From Longitalea luteola (lineage in GTDB: Bacteria; Bacteroidota; Bacteroidia; Chitinophagales; Chitinophagaceae): a DNA stretch of 64,000 nucleotides. The stretch lies in contig NZ_JAFIQX010000001.1 of the NCBI RefSeq assembly GCF_017356035.1, positions 806,001 through 870,000 on the forward strand. The letters are read 5' to 3'. Positions 44,642-52,971 of the stretch are shown here, piece by piece (the stretch's first letter is position 1; each line of letters opens with the position of its first letter). The notes under the pieces are model-generated. The model saw nothing but the letters and a program-made list of their open reading frames with translations, searched no databases and had not been told where the DNA came from. The translations under genes and the position numbers were made by a program.

Positions 44642-46534
44642 TTAGATCTGGACAATCCTTTTTTTCTTACAGGCTTTGGAGCATTCCTTTTTCTTTTGCT
44701 GTTCCATTTTCCTGAGCTGCTCATGCTGCATCAGCCGGTCCATTAAGATCTGTTGCTGCGCCTGTTTTATTTTTTCCTGTTGCAGTGCCCGTTCGTGCTG
44801 ATAGTTCTTCAACCGAACGATGTAGGCATTCTGCATTTGTTGAATCTGAGTATTGGCTTCCGCCAGGGCATTTTCAGTAGCCGTATTCAACTGTTTCCAG
44901 TCAATCTGTTGCACGGCTTTTTGAATTTCCTGTTGGATCTGGGCAATATTGATGGTCATGCCCTGCGCTTCAAACACCTGTTCCAGCTTTTTCCAGTCAA
45001 CCTGCTGTAATGCCTGCATGGATCTTTCCATGGCTACTTTAGCCCTGACGTCATCAGCGGTCATAATGTATTTCTTGGGCAGCGAGGTATCTTCTACTGC
45101 CTGAAAATAAAAACTGCTTCCCGGAACATAGGGAAACACCTGTTGTGGCACGGGCGGCTGGGGAACCGGCATATTCTCCGGCAGGGAATAGGCAATGATC
45201 TCAGCATTGTTTACAAATGCCGCCATTCCGTCCAGCTCTTCGGGCAGCTCTTCCAGTTGTTTTGAAAGGGCGGCCAGTTTCGCTTCGGCGGTGAGCTCGA
45301 TGAGTTGCTCCAGCTTTTTATAAGGATCCTTTTGTTCGGTACACGTTTCTTTTTTGCTTTTCTCTGCCTCATCAGCGGGCGCAGGTTCAACGGCCACAAC
45401 AACCGGTTCGTCTTTTTGTGGCTGATCGGCCCGAACGGGCGGTGTTGTAAACACCTGCACCGCTTCAAATGCCATTGGCTGTGCGGGCGCCGGTTTCAAT
45501 TTTTTTACGATCACGTTGCCTGGATTATACCAGCCGATAAAGGCGATCAGCAGGGTCGAAAGGAGGTAGGCTACCAGTTTCTGATTAAATGGATTGATTA
45601 CCGGTTCATTACCCAGGATGCGTTTTACCCGGTTCAGTAAAAAGAATTTGTCTTTACCGGTTGCTGCCAGGGCCAGGGCATTGGTATCAATCCGGTTTTG
45701 TTCCAGGGTCAGCAGGGCACGGGCATAACTCTGCGGTTCATAGCAGAATTGCAAAACGAGATCATCGCAGCAGTTTTCCCGCTCTTTGCGAATGATACCG
45801 GTAAGCAGGCGGGCAAACGGGTTAAAGAAAAGGATCACATCCACGCAGGCAATGAGCAGGTTTACAAGGTAGTCGTTGCGGCGGATATGATTCAACTCAT
45901 GCAGAATGATGGCTTCCGCCTGTTTCAGCGTAAGGTGATTTACGGCCGCCACAGGCAGTAAGATCACCGGCTTGAAAATACCGAGGGTTACCGGCGTATC
46001 CACCAGGTTCGACAGCCAGATCTGCACTTTCTTTTTGATACCTATTTGTTGTACCGCCTGTTGCAGGAAGGTTCGCCATTCAGGATGTGCTTTTTGCAAA
46101 CCCGTGGTAAACAGTCGCTGTGTGTGGCGGTATTGGAAATAAAATCGAATGAAAAGGAACGCCGCTGCCAGCAGATAGGCCAGTGATAAAAAGGGCAGGG
46201 CCGGTTCGAACCAATGAGAGATCACGCCGGGCAAGGTATTGCCTGCCGTGGCCGGATCGTTTTCTGTTACATACAAGGTGATCACCTGCGGACCGTTGGC
46301 AGCTTCGTAAAGGTTCATCACCAGCGTGATCAGGAACCAGAGCGAACCGCCGGCCAGGGTTAAAAGTGCAAGTGTATGTCGCTGACGGGATAGCAATTTT
46401 CTACCATTCCTGGTAAGCGCCATGTACACCAGCCATAACAAAGCCATTTGCCATAAGCTGTTCAGTAATGCCCATCCCAATGCTTTAAGGAAAGCCGATT
46501 GGTACAACAGATTCATCTGTAAATATTTTATCAT
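44642..46534 (-). CDS. M56 (BlaR1-type) membrane metallopeptidase
   Basis: A 630-aa membrane protease; start MIKYLQMNLLYQSAFL, with MNLLYQS six codons later as an alternative. Four membrane segments (about 20-40, 58-80, 110-132 and 320-340) surround the zinc domain with HELNHIRRND (about 212-221). In BlaR1/MecR1 this domain triggers cleavage of the BlaI repressor. The outer C-terminal region (about 350-630) is Pro/Ala/Gln-rich, with helical repeats (IQQEIQKAVQQIDWKQL) and a basic Cys-containing tail (KECSKACKKKR). No penicillin-binding sensor domain is present, so the signal is probably not a beta-lactam. It follows the blaI-like gene. Confidence 0.88.
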   Translation of the reverse strand: MIKYLQMNLLYQSAFLKALGWALLNSLWQMALLWLVYMALTRNGRKLLSRQRHTLALLTLAGGSLWFLITLVMNLYEAANGPQVITLYVTENDPATAGNTLPGVISHWFEPALPFLSLAYLLAAAFLFIRFYFQYRHTQRLFTTGLQKAHPEWRTFLQQAVQQIGIKKKVQIWLSNLVDTPVTLGIFKPVILLPVAAVNHLTLKQAEAIILHELNHIRRNDYLVNLLIACVDVILFFNPFARLLTGIIRKERENCCDDLVLQFCYEPQSYARALLTLEQNRIDTNALALAATGKDKFFLLNRVKRILGNEPVINPFNQKLVAYLLSTLLIAFIGWYNPGNVIVKKLKPAPAQPMAFEAVQVFTTPPVRADQPQKDEPVVVAVEPAPADEAEKSKKETCTEQKDPYKKLEQLIELTAEAKLAALSKQLEELPEELDGMAAFVNNAEIIAYSLPENMPVPQPPVPQQVFPYVPGSSFYFQAVEDTSLPKKYIMTADDVRAKVAMERSMQALQQVDWKKLEQVFEAQGMTINIAQIQQEIQKAVQQIDWKQLNTATENALAEANTQIQQMQNAYIVRLKNYQHERALQQEKIKQAQQQILMDRLMQHEQLRKMEQQKKKECSKACKKKRIVQI

Positions 46535-46579
46535 TTTTGGCAAGATGCCCGCCCCGGTCAAAGGGGCAAGACGGGAGGC

Positions 46580-46690
46580 GATGACCTGTAAGGTCCTCCT
46601 GGCAGGTCATCCGTTTATCAGACCTGTCAGGTGCAATTGGCCTGGCTGGCAAACACAAGCTGAAAAGATGCACCTTACAGGTCAGCCCCA
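46580..46690. repeat. ACCTGTNAGGT repeats between the BlaI-like and M56 genes
   Basis: GACCTGTAAGGTC (46583-46595), CAGGTCAT, GACCTGTCAGGTGCA (46621-46635) and inverted TGCACCTTACAGGTCA (46669-46684). These are palindrome-like words of a kind seen in other Bacteroidota gaps. The last two can pair as a hairpin. Confidence 0.6.
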
Positions 46691-46693
46691 CGG

Positions 46694-47077
46694 TTATTGT
46701 TTTTTAAGATTGTCAAGAACTTTCTGGATCTCCTCCAGCTCTTCGGCCGATGCTTTGTGATTACCCAGGGCCTGCATAACCAGTTCTCCGGGCGAACCGC
46801 CAAACAGGGTATCGATCATCTTGTTTAAAAGATGCTTTTGGGTTTTTTCTTTGGTTACTGCGGCCTGGTAAATGTGCGTCTTGATGGAATCATCACGTTT
46901 TACCAGTCCTTTTTCATGCATGATCTGCATTAGTTTCAGGGTCGTGGTGTATCCAGCCTCTTTGGTTTGCAACAATTCTTCATGCACTTCCCGTACACTG
47001 GCGTTCCCTTTTTTCCATAGGATCTGCAGGATCTCCAACTCGCTTTCTGTGGGTTTTATAGTTTTTGTAGTAGCCAT
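46694..47077 (-). CDS. BlaI/MecI/CopY family repressor
   Basis: A 127-aa winged-helix repressor of the BlaI family. The DNA-binding part begins KPTESELEILQILWKKGNAS (about 7-26), with REVHEELLQTKEAGYTTTLK and MHEKGLVKR; the C-terminal third is the dimerisation helix region. The M56 peptidase gene lies 159 bp downstream on the same strand, so the two form the repressor/protease switch. Two equally spaced dyads 26 and 67 bp upstream of the start are candidate operators. Confidence 0.92.
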   Translation of the reverse strand: MATTKTIKPTESELEILQILWKKGNASVREVHEELLQTKEAGYTTTLKLMQIMHEKGLVKRDDSIKTHIYQAAVTKEKTQKHLLNKMIDTLFGGSPGELVMQALGNHKASAEELEEIQKVLDNLKKQ

Positions 47078-47101
47078 ATTAGAACAACATTTGACTAAAA
47101 A

Positions 47102-47117
47102 TACGACAAATTTCGTA
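47102..47117. promoter_or_regulatory. Candidate BlaI-like operator, site 1
   Basis: TACGA-CAAATT-TCGTA dyad with perfect 5-bp arms. On the minus strand it overlaps a GAAATTTG sequence close to the TAnnTTTG -7 box, so binding would block transcription. Confidence 0.6.
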
Positions 47118-47143
47118 AGGTTTTGTTAAGACAATTTAAATAA

Positions 47144-47157
47144 ACGAATTTTTTCGT
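47144..47157. promoter_or_regulatory. Candidate BlaI-like operator, site 2
   Basis: ACGAA-TTTT-TTCGT dyad, with the same ACGA-N6-TCGT spacing as site 1. It lies exactly 41 bp away, close to four helical turns. Confidence 0.55.
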
Positions 47158-47326
47158 GGATGCTAATTCCGATGGGTGGTTGCAGGGAATGATGAGTAAT
47201 GACTGCTGACCGGCGCAGAATTTCGTTGAGGTCGGTGAAAAAGCGGGCGAAAGTTATAAGACTATGACTTTCAAAGTAAAAGCGGTTTCTATAGAATAAA
47301 CTGTGTCAGATGGGCGTCGTGTCAAT

Positions 47327-48196
47327 TCATTTTCTTTTAAGCTCTTCCTTCATTTGCCTGGCTGTTTTACTGGTTCCGTTATGGCTCCAGCCGGGTGGGC
47401 GCAGCAGGTAATTGATCGCGTTCCGCAAAGACCCCGATCGCCGGGCCTGGCAGAACATATCGCTCCATTCCCTGAAGGCGATCTGTACGGGATTGAACGT
47501 ATTGATGTTTTTGGTGAGCCCATAAACGGGCCGTTCTTCTTCCTGCTGAAAAGTGCCGAATAGCCGGTCCCAGATAATGAGCACACCGCCGTGATTCTTA
47601 TCGAGGTATTTGAGGTTACTGCCATGGTGCACACGGTGGTGGGAGGGGGTATTGAAAATAAATTCAATGGGCCGGGGCAACAGATTGATCGCCTCGGTAT
47701 GGATCCAGAACTGGTAGATCAGGCTGACCTGCTGCATCAACAGCACGACAAAAGGATGAAAGCCTACCAGGGGCATCCACATCCAGAAAATAAAACTGCC
47801 CGTGAGGTTGCCCGTCCAGGTTTGCCGCAGCGCGGTCGACAGGTTATATCGTTGGGAAGAATGGTGTACTACATGGGAAGCCCAGAACCAGCGCATGTTG
47901 TGAGACGTATAATGAAACCAGTAGTAGGAGAGATCGTCGGCAAAAAAGGCCAGCACCCACATCCACCACGTGAAAGGCAGGGTAAACAGGCGGACCTTAT
48001 ACACCAGCATAAAGGCGGCCAGAACCACCAGTTTTGCCAGCAGGCCCGAAACAACATTGCCGATGCCCATGGCCAGACTGCTGAACGTATCTTTAATCTC
48101 ATAATATTCCTTTTGTTCCTTCCAGGAATACCATGCTTCCAGCAGCAACAGAACCACAAAGCCGGGTATTGCAAAATACAGGATCTCCGGGGCCAT
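47327..48196 (-). CDS. Sterol desaturase / fatty acid hydroxylase family protein
   Basis: A 289-aa integral membrane di-iron enzyme. The ATG start MAPEILYFAIPGFVVLLLLE is chosen over a TTG two codons upstream. Histidine clusters of the family are present: WFHYTSHNMRWFWASHVVHH (about 93-112) and HRVHHGSN (about 191-198), plus the downstream WDRLFGTF. Several membrane helices lie at 5-22, 45-65 and 75-90. It likely hydroxylates or desaturates a lipid; no substrate is apparent. Single gene. Confidence 0.9.
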   Translation of the reverse strand: MAPEILYFAIPGFVVLLLLEAWYSWKEQKEYYEIKDTFSSLAMGIGNVVSGLLAKLVVLAAFMLVYKVRLFTLPFTWWMWVLAFFADDLSYYWFHYTSHNMRWFWASHVVHHSSQRYNLSTALRQTWTGNLTGSFIFWMWMPLVGFHPFVVLLMQQVSLIYQFWIHTEAINLLPRPIEFIFNTPSHHRVHHGSNLKYLDKNHGGVLIIWDRLFGTFQQEEERPVYGLTKNINTFNPVQIAFREWSDMFCQARRSGSLRNAINYLLRPPGWSHNGTSKTARQMKEELKRK

Positions 48197-48368
48197 AGGC
48201 AAGCAGTTTAATGGAGCAATTCAGAAACAAAAGTAGATTTTTTCTACATGAACCGAACGGTAATGGGCTGTACTTTGGTACATTGCTGGTATAAATGCGG
48301 TAAATAAACACTGAGTGCCTATAAAGTGTTAATAGTCATTACAGTCCCTTTACCAGCCAATTTGAATT

Positions 48369-50174
48369 ATGCCTGTATCGCTCAGATATATTATATATTG
48401 TTGTTGTTTCACCGGTATTATGTCGGGGGTGTATGGGCAGGACAGTACAAAGCGGAAGAGGTCGGTTGGCTCGCTGGCCCGAGAAGTTTACCGCAACTTT
48501 CTGGTAACAGACAATACAAGCCAGGATTCCACTTTCTTTCAAAAAAGTGAAGAAAGCTTCCGGCCATTCACTGGTAAGGTCATCCGGCGGATCGTCATCC
48601 GCAATTTGTCATTTGGCGAAAATGTGAACGATACGGCTCATTCCATTATCAGCGCGCTCACAAGAACGGCCGACCGGCTGCAAACCAATACCCAGGATTG
48701 GGTGATCAGGGAATTGCTGTTTATCAAAAAGGGACAACTGGTAGATCCTTACCGGCTGGCCGATAATGAACGTTTTTTGCGCGATCAGAATTTTATCAAG
48801 GACGCCCGCATCATTCTTCGGCGAACAAGCCACGAAGATTCAGTGGATGTGCACGTCCGGTTGCGCGATGTGTTTAGTTGGGGTGCAGAAGTACGAGCGT
48901 CAGGTATAAAAGATTTTCAGCTTTCTCTATATGACGCCAATTTCCTGGGTATGGCCCAACGGCTTGAACTGACCGGTCTGTATGACCGAACACGCAAGCC
49001 GGTGATCGGTCCGCAGATCATGTACCGGAAAACCAGCATCTTCGGTTCTTTTATTAATGTAGATGCTGCGTACACAACGATCGACAGGGGTGCTTCATTA
49101 GGTTTCGAAAATGAAAGGGCATATTACATTAAGCTCGACCGGCCTTTATATACCCCCAACGCCCGTTTTGCCGGGGGACTTGAATTAAGCTGGAACCAGA
49201 GTACCAACGTGTATCAAAAAACTACCGATCAATTCAGCGAATATAAATACCAGTTAGGTGATGCGTGGCTGGGTTACAACATCGGCATATATAAGCAAAA
49301 GAAAAGCGGGGAGGACAGCCGTCGGCGCCGTTTTGTGTCAGCGCGGTATTTCGATCAGCGATTTATTCAACCACCGAAGCTGGATTCGTTCGACACCCGT
49401 TATGTTGACAAACGTTACGTGTTGGGACAATTCACCTGGTATAAGATAAATTTCTACCGTACGAATTATATATACGGGTTTGGAAGAACGGAAGATATTC
49501 CGGTTGGGATGATGCGTAAGGTAACTGTTGGTCCGGCCCGGGTCGACAGCCTGCATCGATTATATATAGGGTGGGAGTACGATCACTGGCTGGTTGATAA
49601 GCGGCAGAATTACTGGAGCTATACGCTGGCGCTTGGCACTAATTTGTATAAAAAAGAATGGCAGGACAACAGTGCCTTTTTGAATTTTTCCTGGTACAGC
49701 CGCCTATTTGATTTTGGTAAGTTCAAGCTCAGGCAATTTTCCAATATAAGTTATTCAGCGATCTATAATCATAAGGTATATGAACCATTGTATATAAACA
49801 ATGAGTTTGGTCTTAACCGATTCAGTACCGACAGTGTACGCGCTACCCAGCGGGTGTCGGCAGGTACGGAAACCAGTTTGTATACGCGGTGGCGTGTGCT
49901 GGGTTTCAGAATAGGATTTTTTGCTTTTGGCAGGGCTGCGTTAATGACGCCTAAAGAAACCGGCGTATTCAGAGGTGGCTTTTTCCCGGCTGTTGGTGGC
50001 GGTATTCGTACCCGGAACGAGAACCTGATCTTTGGTACGATCGAAGCGCGGTTTACCTGGTTCCCCCGTACTTTATACGATGTAAATAATATAACGGTTA
50101 CGGTTCACAGTAACCTGCGTGTTCGCTTTACAGGATCGTTTGTTCAACCGCCGTGGTTTGCATTGTTACGGTAA
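48369..50174 (+). CDS. POTRA plus outer-membrane barrel protein
   Basis: A 601-aa exported protein. The signal peptide (MPVSLRYIIYCCCFTGIMSG) ends near VYGQ. Residues about 65-165 look like one POTRA-type domain (KVIRRIVIRNLSFGENVND, LLFIKKGQLVDPYRLADNE, RDQNFIKDARIIL). The rest (about 170-600) is a long strand-rich barrel (NFLGMAQRLELTGLYDRT) ending in a Trp/Phe-containing strand. This places it near the Omp85/BamA-TamA superfamily, but it is shorter and I do not recognise a named member. Its TAA stop leads directly into a repeat. Confidence 0.75.
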   Translation: MPVSLRYIIYCCCFTGIMSGVYGQDSTKRKRSVGSLAREVYRNFLVTDNTSQDSTFFQKSEESFRPFTGKVIRRIVIRNLSFGENVNDTAHSIISALTRTADRLQTNTQDWVIRELLFIKKGQLVDPYRLADNERFLRDQNFIKDARIILRRTSHEDSVDVHVRLRDVFSWGAEVRASGIKDFQLSLYDANFLGMAQRLELTGLYDRTRKPVIGPQIMYRKTSIFGSFINVDAAYTTIDRGASLGFENERAYYIKLDRPLYTPNARFAGGLELSWNQSTNVYQKTTDQFSEYKYQLGDAWLGYNIGIYKQKKSGEDSRRRRFVSARYFDQRFIQPPKLDSFDTRYVDKRYVLGQFTWYKINFYRTNYIYGFGRTEDIPVGMMRKVTVGPARVDSLHRLYIGWEYDHWLVDKRQNYWSYTLALGTNLYKKEWQDNSAFLNFSWYSRLFDFGKFKLRQFSNISYSAIYNHKVYEPLYINNEFGLNRFSTDSVRATQRVSAGTETSLYTRWRVLGFRIGFFAFGRAALMTPKETGVFRGGFFPAVGGGIRTRNENLIFGTIEARFTWFPRTLYDVNNITVTVHSNLRVRFTGSFVQPPWFALLR

Positions 50175-50258
50175 TGACAAATGTGATGATCCCGCAGAGC
50201 GGGACAAGTTGTGATGATGTGATAATGTGATGATGTGATAATTTGATAATGGAAATAC
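50172..50258. repeat. Octamer array with CCCG hairpin and GGAAATACAAT boundary
   Basis: It begins at the TAA stop of the barrel gene. ATGATCCCG / CGGGACAAG hairpin (about 50188-50207), then GTTGTGATGATG, GTGATAAT octamers and the boundary GGAAATACAAT. The boundary is the reverse complement of ATTGTATT(T)CC at the other octamer loci. Confidence 0.75.
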
Positions 50259-50310
50259 AATGAATGGTGTGGGTAAGGAGCATTCCCCCTTTAGGGGGTA
50301 GTATTGGGGT

Positions 50311-50345
50311 AAAAAAAAGGGTCCCCGATGTAGAAACATGGGGAC
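50311..50345 (-). terminator. hppA terminator
   Basis: GTCCCCGATGT / ACATGGGGAC stem with an AGAA loop, followed on the minus strand by T8; 91 bp past the hppA stop. A second CCCCCT/AGGGGG hairpin lies at 50284-50298. Confidence 0.75.
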
Positions 50346-50435
50346 GTTGGTATTTGGTATGATATAGTGCCTTAAGTTGTTACTAACAAAGATAATGGCG
50401 TTGTTTGAATATTTTGAGAATTTTTTTTGGAATTC

Positions 50436-52688
50436 TCAATTAATCTTTTTTTCTATTGTATAAGTGTTTGTTATATCACGGTTATGGTCAGGTATTACGG
50501 TTTTCTTTTCTGTATGTACAGTATGCGTATCACCGTTACTATAGATCTGAGCCAGGCTGGGCGCGATAACCAGCGAAACAATAGACATCAGTTTGATCAG
50601 GATATTCATTGATGGACCTGATGTATCTTTAAAAGGATCACCAACGGTATCACCGGTTACAGATGCTTTATGCGGCTCACTTTTTTTGTAGTAGATCTGG
50701 CCATTGATATCAACACCTTTCTCAAAAGATTTCTTGGCGTTATCCCATGCGCCACCGGCATTGTTCTGGAACATACCCATCAGTACGCCACTAACGGTAG
50801 CACCGGCCAGGAATCCACCCAATGCTTCGGGGCCCAGTAAGAAACCTATGATGAGCGGAGACACAATAGCGATAGCGCCCGGCAACATCATTTTTTTGAT
50901 AGAAGCGTCGGTAGAGATCGCAACGCATTTATCATACTCCGGTTTGCCTTTTCCTTCCATGATACCAGGAATGGTTTTGAACTGGCGGCGTACTTCTTCT
51001 ACCATCGCCATGGCTGCCTGTCCAACAGCGCGAATAGCCAGGGCTGAGAAGATAAACGGTATCATGCCCCCTACAAACAGGGCAGCCAGTACATCGGCTT
51101 TATAGATATTGATGCCCGGGATCCTGGCAACACCAACAAATGCGGCAAACAGGGCCAGCGCCGTGAGGGCTGCAGAAGCGATCGCAAAACCTTTACCGGT
51201 AGCTGCCGTTGTGTTACCAACCGCATCCAGTACGTCGGTCTTCTCTCGCACTTCACCGGGTAATTCGCTCATTTCCGCAATACCACCGGCGTTATCGGCA
51301 ATAGGTCCAAACGCATCGATCGCCAATTGCATGGCTGTGGTGGCCATCATACCAGCGGCAGCGATGCCAACGCCGTATAAACCGGCGCATTGGTAAGAAC
51401 CCCAGATGCCGCCCGCCAGTACCAGGATAGGTAAGAGGGTAGATTCCATACCTACCGCCAGACCACCGATCACGTTGGTAGCATGACCGGTACCTGATTG
51501 CCGCACGATGCTTAACACCGGGCGTTTACCCATGGCTGTATAATATTCGGTAATAATGCTCATTAATGTTCCTACTACCAGGCCCACTACAATGGCGCCT
51601 AGGATGCCTTCGCGGGTGAATGTTTTGGCGCCTTCTATAAGTGAACCGTTAACGGTGTCACGTACCAGGTGAAATTCACCGGCAGGCAGGATCCAGAACA
51701 CCAGCGCGATGGAGGCAATGGCAGTAAGGATGATGGAGCCCCAGTTACCCATGTTCAGCGCTTTTTGCACGGTGTTGGTATTAACGCCGGCAGATTCGCT
51801 GATGCGTACAAACAGGGTTCCTACAATGGAAAATAAGATACCTACACCGGCGATGAGCATAGGCAGTAAGATTAGCGAGTAACCACCGAACTGGTCCTCC
51901 ACTACTGCTTCCTGGCCCAGTACCATGGTGGCTAAGACAGTGGCCACATAAGAACCGAACAGGTCGGCGCCCATACCGGCCACGTCACCAACGTTATCGC
52001 CCACGTTATCGGCAATGGTAGCCGGGTTACGGGGATCATCTTCAGGAATACCTGCTTCCACTTTACCTACCAGGTCAGCACCCACGTCGGCAGCTTTGGT
52101 ATAAATACCGCCGCCTACACGGGCAAACAGGGCTATTGATTCAGCTCCCAGTGAAAAGCCGGTAAGCACTTCAATGGTTCTGATCATCTCCTCTGAGTTC
52201 ACGGCTGCTTCGGGAGCAAAGAGTACTTTCAGGATGATAAACAAACCGCTTAAACCCAACACGGCCAAACCGGCAACACCCAAACCCATAACAGAGCCGC
52301 CGGTAAAGGATACGGCCAGGGCTTTGCTTAAGCTGGTGCGGGCTGCATGTGCCGTGCGAACATTGGCTTTGGTGGCAACGCGCATACCGATATAACCGGC
52401 AGTAGCGCTGAATACCGCCCCAATGACAAAAGCGATGGCTATTGCCCAGTGTGAATTGGGATTTGCGCTGGCCATAACGCCAAGCAACAGGGCTACAATT
52501 ACAACGAAGTAGCCCAGAATTTTCCATTCTGCCCGTAAAAAGGCCATTGCGCCTTGTGCTATGTATGTGCTGATTTCTTTCATGCGGTCGGAGCCCGCTT
52601 CTTGTTTGGAAACCCAGTTAAATTTGATGAAAGTATACAGCAAGCCGATGATACCCATGATGGGCACTAGATAGAACAGTTTGTCCAT
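50436..52688 (-). CDS. hppA: Membrane-bound ion-pumping pyrophosphatase
   Basis: Hydrolyses pyrophosphate to pump H+ or Na+ across the cytoplasmic membrane. The 750-aa protein (start [18 protein letters not shown]) has about 16 membrane helices. Conserved loops: [60 protein letters not shown] and [16 protein letters not shown]. The Ala rather than Lys in [10 protein letters not shown] points to the K+-dependent class, whether Na+- or H+-pumping. An extra polar tail of about 35 residues follows the last helix ([20 protein letters not shown]). Confidence 0.95.
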   Translation of the reverse strand: MDKLFYLVPIMGIIGLLYTFIKFNWVSKQEAGSDRMKEISTYIAQGAMAFLRAEWKILGYFVVIVALLLGVMASANPNSHWAIAIAFVIGAVFSATAGYIGMRVATKANVRTAHAARTSLSKALAVSFTGGSVMGLGVAGLAVLGLSGLFIILKVLFAPEAAVNSEEMIRTIEVLTGFSLGAESIALFARVGGGIYTKAADVGADLVGKVEAGIPEDDPRNPATIADNVGDNVGDVAGMGADLFGSYVATVLATMVLGQEAVVEDQFGGYSLILLPMLIAGVGILFSIVGTLFVRISESAGVNTNTVQKALNMGNWGSIILTAIASIALVFWILPAGEFHLVRDTVNGSLIEGAKTFTREGILGAIVVGLVVGTLMSIITEYYTAMGKRPVLSIVRQSGTGHATNVIGGLAVGMESTLLPILVLAGGIWGSYQCAGLYGVGIAAAGMMATTAMQLAIDAFGPIADNAGGIAEMSELPGEVREKTDVLDAVGNTTAATGKGFAIASAALTALALFAAFVGVARIPGINIYKADVLAALFVGGMIPFIFSALAIRAVGQAAMAMVEEVRRQFKTIPGIMEGKGKPEYDKCVAISTDASIKKMMLPGAIAIVSPLIIGFLLGPEALGGFLAGATVSGVLMGMFQNNAGGAWDNAKKSFEKGVDINGQIYYKKSEPHKASVTGDTVGDPFKDTSGPSMNILIKLMSIVSLVIAPSLAQIYSNGDTHTVHTEKKTVIPDHNRDITNTYTIEKKIN

Positions 52689-52786
52689 AGTTTTGATTTC
52701 GTAATCGCTAGATTTTTTTGAAGTAAACAAAAATAGGGGAAAACGCCCTAAAAACGAAAACAGTTCTGGCTTTCAGCGAATTCCGC

Positions 52787-52971
52787 TCAATGTGATAATA
52801 TGATAATTAGCAAATGTGATAATGCCTTCCCCATTACATGACCACAAAAAAGTAAAAACTCGCGCTGGTTTTACCAATTTAACTGGTCCCTTGCGCGAGC
52901 TCTGTATAAGAAAAGCAGACTAAATTATTGTATTCCAATTATCACATTATCAAATTATCACATTAGCTAAT
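52787..52971. repeat. Inverted TAATGTGA octamer arrays
   Basis: The left array (52787-52824: AATGTGATAATATGATAATT) and right array (from 52926: ATTGTATTCC, AATTATCAC, ATTATCAAATTATCAC, ATTAGC) are inverted around a 100-bp core that contains a CTCGCGC / GCGCGAG hairpin. The right array includes the TAG stop of the AsmA-like gene. Confidence 0.8.

Noticed and set aside
44642-47077. M56/BlaI pair as a beta-lactam resistance switch
   Set aside because: The M56 protein lacks the penicillin-binding sensor domain and no beta-lactamase gene is nearby.
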